Source: JAVBJV01 sp031546815
Lineage (GTDB): Bacteria > Pseudomonadota > Alphaproteobacteria > Acetobacterales > Acetobacteraceae
Assembly (NCBI GenBank): GCA_031546815.1
Contig: JAVBJV010000056.1
Location: 1 to 33,522 of the forward strand
Direction: 5' to 3'
DNA length: 33,522 nucleotides
Shown here: in pieces, positions 30,180 to 33,522 of the stretch
Layout: each line of letters opens with the position of its first letter
Numbering within the stretch: the first letter of the stretch is position 1
The notes under the pieces: generated by a model
The model's database searches: none
What the model saw: the letters and a program-made list of their open reading frames with translations, nothing else
What the model was told of the DNA's origin: nothing
Made by a program: the position numbers and the translations under genes

Positions 30180-32066
30180 CTATCCCGCGCCCATCGCCAC
30201 CGCTGTGCGATACGTGATGAACGCCGCGATATAGGCGAGGCCAATCATGTAGAAGAACGCCACCGCCGCCCATTTCCGACTGTTGGTCTCTCGCCGGATC
30301 GTCACCAGAGTCGCCGCGCATTGCGGTGCAAAAATGAACCAGGCGAGGAACGCCAGCGCAGTTGCCAGACTCCACTTGCCGGCCAGTGTCGAACCCAATG
30401 CCGTCGTGTCGTCGTCGCTGGTTTCCACCGCATACAGCGTGCCCAGCGCCGCCACCGCCACTTCGCGCGCGGCCATGCCCGGCACCAGCGACACTGCCAT
30501 CTGCCAGTTAAACCCAATCGGCGCGACCACCGGTTCCACCGCATGCCCGATCATCGCCGCGACGCTGTAGTCGATCGCCGGATCGGTCGCCCCTTCGGGC
30601 GGACGCGGCAGCGAGGACAACGCCCAGATCAACACGGCCATCGCGAAGATCGTGGTCCCCGCGCGCTTCAGGAAGATCTTGCCGCGCTGATACACACCCA
30701 TCAGCACACCGCGCACGCTGGGCAGTTTGTAGTCGGGCAGTTCCAGCATGAACGGGTCCGGATTCACGTTACGCCACACCAGACGCTTCAGCACGAACGA
30801 CACTGTCAGCGCGCTGATGATCCCCGCCGCATACAGGCCGAACATCACCAGCCCCTGCATGTTGAACACGCCCCAGACGTCCTGATCCGGGATGAACGCC
30901 GCGATGATCAGCGTATAGACCGGAATGCGCGCCGAGCACGTCATCAGCGGGGCGACCAGAATGGTCGTCAGGCGGTCGTGCTTACTGTCGATCACGCGGG
31001 TCGCCATGATGCCCGGAATGGCGCAGGCAAAGCTGGACAGCAACGGAATGAACGCCCGCCCATGCAGCCCCGCACCGCCCATTACGCGGTCCATCAGGAA
31101 CGCGGCGCGCGCCATGTAGCCAAAATCTTCCAGCAGCAGGATGAACAGAAACAGAATCAGGATCTGCGGCAGGAACACGATCACGCTGCCAACACCCAGG
31201 ATCACACCGTCCTTCAGGAAGCTGTGCAGCAGCCCATCGGGCACCACATCGTCAATCATGCCCGCCAGCCACGAGAACCCGTCCTCGATCAGCGTCATCG
31301 GCGCTTCGGCCCAGCTGAACACCGCCTGGAACATCAGGAACAGCACAGTGAACAGAATGATCAGCCCGAACACCGGATGCAGCAGCACCTTGTCGATGCG
31401 CGATGTCGCCGTGTCGGGTTTGGCGGGCGGCGTAACAGCCACGCCCAGAATACGGTCGGCTTCGTTCTGGATGGTGCGCAGTCCGGCGGCATCGGGCGCA
31501 GTCCAGCCCGAAGCAACGCCCTTCGGAATCCCCGCCTCGATCGCCGCATCCAGCGCCGCCAGCAGTTCCGCCACGCCATTGCGACGCACAGCGGCGGTCG
31601 TCACCACCGGCATACCCAATTCGGCCGACAGGCGCGCCGTGTCGATCTGAAAGCCGCGATGTTTCGCGATATCCGACATGTTCAGCGCCAGCAGCGCCGT
31701 GCGCCCCACGCGCTTCAGTTCCAGCACCAGACGCAGCGCAATACGCAGATTGGTCGAATCCGCCACGCAGACCAGCAGATCGGGCGCGGCTTCGTGCGCG
31801 TGCTGGCCGATCACCACATCGCGCGTCACAATCTCGTCCGGGCTGCGGGCGCGCAGCGAATACGTGCCCGGCAGGTCGAGCACATGCACATCATGCCCGC
31901 CCGGCGTCGTCAGCCGACCGGACTTACGCTCGACCGTCACACCGGGGTAATTCGCCACACGCTGCTTGCTGCCGGTCAGCGCGTTGAACAGCGCCGTTTT
32001 GCCGCAGTTGGGTGCCCCCACCAGCGCAATGCTCGTAGTGGTGGAAATCGTTGCTATGTCGTTCAT
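30180..32066 (-). CDS. feoB: Ferrous iron transporter FeoB
   Basis: The 628-residue protein imports Fe(II) across the inner membrane. The cytosolic G domain has the P-loop GAPNCGKT (17-24), the G2 threonine in ANYPGVTVE, G3 DLPGTYSL and G4 LNMSD. The C-terminal part has about eight to ten membrane helices with the gate motifs, including ILILFLFILLLEDFGYMARA and the LLSSFACAIPGIMATR segment. It is shorter than E. coli FeoB (about 770) but normal for many bacteria. ATG 32066 is 88 bases after feoA; the frame is open to 32111. A hairpin lies between the two genes and a terminator after feoB. Confidence 0.96.
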   Translation of the reverse strand: MNDIATISTTTSIALVGAPNCGKTALFNALTGSKQRVANYPGVTVERKSGRLTTPGGHDVHVLDLPGTYSLRARSPDEIVTRDVVIGQHAHEAAPDLLVCVADSTNLRIALRLVLELKRVGRTALLALNMSDIAKHRGFQIDTARLSAELGMPVVTTAAVRRNGVAELLAALDAAIEAGIPKGVASGWTAPDAAGLRTIQNEADRILGVAVTPPAKPDTATSRIDKVLLHPVFGLIILFTVLFLMFQAVFSWAEAPMTLIEDGFSWLAGMIDDVVPDGLLHSFLKDGVILGVGSVIVFLPQILILFLFILLLEDFGYMARAAFLMDRVMGGAGLHGRAFIPLLSSFACAIPGIMATRVIDSKHDRLTTILVAPLMTCSARIPVYTLIIAAFIPDQDVWGVFNMQGLVMFGLYAAGIISALTVSFVLKRLVWRNVNPDPFMLELPDYKLPSVRGVLMGVYQRGKIFLKRAGTTIFAMAVLIWALSSLPRPPEGATDPAIDYSVAAMIGHAVEPVVAPIGFNWQMAVSLVPGMAAREVAVAALGTLYAVETSDDDTTALGSTLAGKWSLATALAFLAWFIFAPQCAATLVTIRRETNSRKWAAVAFFYMIGLAYIAAFITYRTAVAMGAG

Positions 32067-32125
32067 GGATGTCCGCCAAAACTCAGGCGCCAAGCGGGAC
32101 AGTCCCGACACGCCAGGTACAGAAA

Positions 32126-32147
32126 CGGCGGGCTTTTTCGCCCGCCG
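32126..32147 (-). other. Stem-loop between feoA and feoB
   Basis: CGGCGGGC (32126-32133) and GCCCGCCG (32140-32147) form a perfect 8-bp GC-rich stem. On the minus strand it is followed by TTTCTG, a weak U-tract. It may let more feoA than feoB message be made by partial termination or by protecting the feoA end. Confidence 0.6.
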
Positions 32148-32154
32148 GGAGTCT

Positions 32155-32430
32155 TCAGATCGCCATCACCTTGATGGCGTGTGCTTCACGGCGACGCAGG
32201 GCGACAGTGGCTTCATTCACACGCACGGCCAGCGGGTCGCGGCCCAGACCCTGGTGACGCACCTCGACCGTCGCACCTTCCACAAACCCGATCTCGATCA
32301 GGCGGCGCTCCAGCTCTGCCGCGGGCAGGCTGCCCACAACCGACATTGCGTCGATGCTGTGGATGCGCATGCGCTGCTTGTGCGGCATGGAGGCGAGGGA
32401 AGAAACAGAAACGTCGGTCATGTCGGCCAT
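32155..32430 (-). CDS. feoA: FeoA, ferrous iron transport accessory protein
   Basis: The 91-residue cytosolic protein is FeoA, an SH3-like accessory of FeoB. The family core is visible: SLASMPHKQRMRIHSID, then AAELERRLIEIGFVEGATVEV and a C-terminal LAVRVNEATVALRRREAHAIKV. The start is uncertain between ATG 32430 and ATG 32421; neither has a strong ribosome site. It is the first gene of the feo operon, with Fur-like sites upstream. Confidence 0.92.
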   Translation of the reverse strand: MADMTDVSVSSLASMPHKQRMRIHSIDAMSVVGSLPAAELERRLIEIGFVEGATVEVRHQGLGRDPLAVRVNEATVALRRREAHAIKVMAI

Positions 32431-32457
32431 CCAGGAATGGGTGAAAATGCCAGTCGT

Positions 32458-32499
32458 TCTCAATATCACACCCTTGATATTGCGAATTGCTCTCAATTG
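32458..32499. promoter_or_regulatory. Candidate Fur-type operator region of feoAB
   Basis: TTGCGAATTGCTCTCAATTG at 32480-32499 resembles alphaproteobacterial Fur sites (TTGCGAATnATTCTCAAT-like, from memory). It overlaps a second palindrome, CAATATCA (32461-32468) with TGATATTG (32475-32482), flanked by TTCT and CGAA. Both lie 28-69 bases upstream of the feoA start, where iron-dependent repression is expected. Confidence 0.55.
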
Positions 32500-32512
32500 T
32501 AAAGGGGAGAAA

Positions 32513-32546
32513 TGCAAAGGGGCGGCCCGAGGACCGCCCCTTTGCA
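32513..32546 (-). terminator. Terminator of the aldehyde dehydrogenase gene
   Basis: TGCAAAGGGGCGG (32513-32525) pairs perfectly with CCGCCCCTTTGCA (32534-32546), a 13-bp stem with an eight-base loop. On the minus strand it is followed by TTTCTCC. It separates the dehydrogenase transcript from the feo promoter. Confidence 0.88.
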
Positions 32547-32569
32547 CGTTACAGGGGAATATCCCTTGT

Positions 32570-33522
32570 TCAGATACCGGCCTGAGACACGAACTTGGTG
32601 TTCAGATACGCCTCGATCGCTTCCGACCCGCCTTCCGAGCCATAGCCCGAGTCCTTGATCCCCCCGAACGGCACTTCCGGCAGCGCCAGGCCCAGATGGT
32701 TGATGGTCACCATCCCGCTCTCGACTTCCGTCGCCAGCGCGTTGGCGGTCTTGGCCGAGCGGGTGAACGCATACGATGCCAGGCCATAGGGCAGGCGGTT
32801 GGCTTCGGCGATCACGTCGTCCAGTTCGCGGAACGGCAGGATCTGCGCAACCGGGCCGAACGGTTCTTCGTTCATCAGACGCATGCCGGTGTTGGTGCCG
32901 GTGATCACGGTCGGTTCGAAGAAGTAGCCCTTGTTGCCGATGCGGTTACCGCCCAGACGGATGTCGGCGCCTTTCTGGCGGGCGTCGTTCAGCAGGGCTT
33001 CCATGGCGGGGATGCGGCGTTCGTTGGCCAGCGGGCCCATGGTGGTGCCTTCGTCCAGACCGTTGCCAACCTTCACGGCCTTGGCACCGGCGATGAATTT
33101 TTCCACGAACTGTTCGTACGACTTTTCCTGCACCAGAAAGCGCGTCGGCGACACGCAGACCTGACCGGCATTGCGGAACTTCGCCGCCGACATGATCTTC
33201 GCCGCGGCATCGATGTCGGCATCGTCGAACACCATCACCGGTGCGTGGCCGCCCAGTTCCATGGTGGCGCGCTTCATGTGGCGCCCGGCCATTTCCGACA
33301 GCAGCTTGCCGACCGGGGTGGAGCCGGTGAACGTCACCTTGCGGATGACCGGATGCGCAATCAGGTACGACGAGATTTCCGCCGGCACACCATACACCAG
33401 CCCGATCACCCCCGCCGGCACGCCGGCATCGATGAACGCGCGGATCAGTTCGGCCGGCGAGGACGGGGTTTCTTCCGGTGCCTTCACGATGATGGAACAC
33501 CCCGTGGCCAGCGCGCCCGACA
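32570..33522 (-). CDS. Succinate-semialdehyde dehydrogenase-type enzyme (5' end outside window)
   Basis: The visible 317 residues are the C-terminal two-thirds of an aldehyde dehydrogenase; the start lies beyond 33522. The catalytic glutamate is in MELGGHAPVMVF and the nucleophile cysteine in RNAGQVCVSPTRFLV. The sequence also has FTGSTPVGKLLSEMAG, EEPFGPVAQILPF and PFGGIKDSGYGSEGG. The sequence is closest in style to GabD-type NAD(P)-dependent succinate-semialdehyde dehydrogenases, which finish 4-aminobutyrate breakdown, but related semialdehydes are possible. The gene ends at a strong terminator ahead of feoA. Confidence 0.88.
   Translation of the reverse strand, partial: SGALATGCSIIVKAPEETPSSPAELIRAFIDAGVPAGVIGLVYGVPAEISSYLIAHPVIRKVTFTGSTPVGKLLSEMAGRHMKRATMELGGHAPVMVFDDADIDAAAKIMSAAKFRNAGQVCVSPTRFLVQEKSYEQFVEKFIAGAKAVKVGNGLDEGTTMGPLANERRIPAMEALLNDARQKGADIRLGGNRIGNKGYFFEPTVITGTNTGMRLMNEEPFGPVAQILPFRELDDVIAEANRLPYGLASYAFTRSAKTANALATEVESGMVTINHLGLALPEVPFGGIKDSGYGSEGGSEAIEAYLNTKFVSQAGI

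Noticed and set aside
30321..32174. Plus-strand open frame of 617 codons antisense to feoB
   Set aside because: feoB has all GTPase and membrane motifs. The antisense product is His/Arg/Gln-rich without any domain.

Overview
The window looks like chromosomal DNA of a GC-rich alphaproteobacterium. Gene content and order fit the Rhodospirillales/Acetobacterales side of the class: the gpmI-envC-ctpA-deacetylase-rppH block, coaBC next to dut, a BztA/AapJ-type binding protein, a Bug/TctC receptor with a CaiB transferase, PhbB, and an NsrR-type regulator. The genus cannot be named from the sequence alone. Genes are tightly packed, often with overlapping start and stop codons. I found no tRNA, rRNA, CRISPR array, insertion sequence or phage gene. 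Almost all of it is ordinary core and metabolic chromosome.

Left part (1-11112): a D-2-hydroxyacid dehydrogenase, a SirB1-type protein with gshB (glutathione synthesis), and a convergent beta-class-like glutathione transferase. A long minus-strand cell-envelope block follows (gpmI, envC, ctpA, a divergent polysaccharide deacetylase, rppH). Upstream of it lie an unrecognised secreted protein with an internal duplication and a divergent DMT-family exporter.

Middle part (11114-19971): a minus-strand catabolic group (CaiB/BaiF CoA-transferase, Bug receptor, FAD amine/amino-acid oxidase, cupin) faces a divergent LysR regulator with a LysR-type box at its own start. Then come an enoyl-CoA hydratase, hisF-hisE-HIT (HisE carries an unusual lysine-rich N-terminal extension), and an orphan amino-acid binding protein.

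Right part (19975-33522): an alpha/beta hydrolase, coaBC-dut, a Kbp-like BON-LysM protein, moeB overlapping a DsrE-like gene, and an SH3-domain secreted protein. Next is a compact nitric-oxide/iron-sulfur stress module: an NsrR-like Rrf2 regulator (with a DMT exporter behind it) divergent from a group III truncated haemoglobin and the di-iron repair protein RIC/YtfE. Then follow a two-lipoprotein operon whose ribosome-binding site sits in a perfect 12-bp hairpin, a PhbB-type reductase, feoA-feoB behind a Fur-like operator region, and a semialdehyde dehydrogenase cut by the window edge.

Most convergent gene pairs are separated by clear stem-loop terminators. A dispersed palindromic intergenic repeat occurs twice at length (about 20788 and 27741) and once as a fragment (about 9351). 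The less explained items are the ribosome-site hairpin, the lipoprotein pair, the duplicated secreted protein and the HisE extension.
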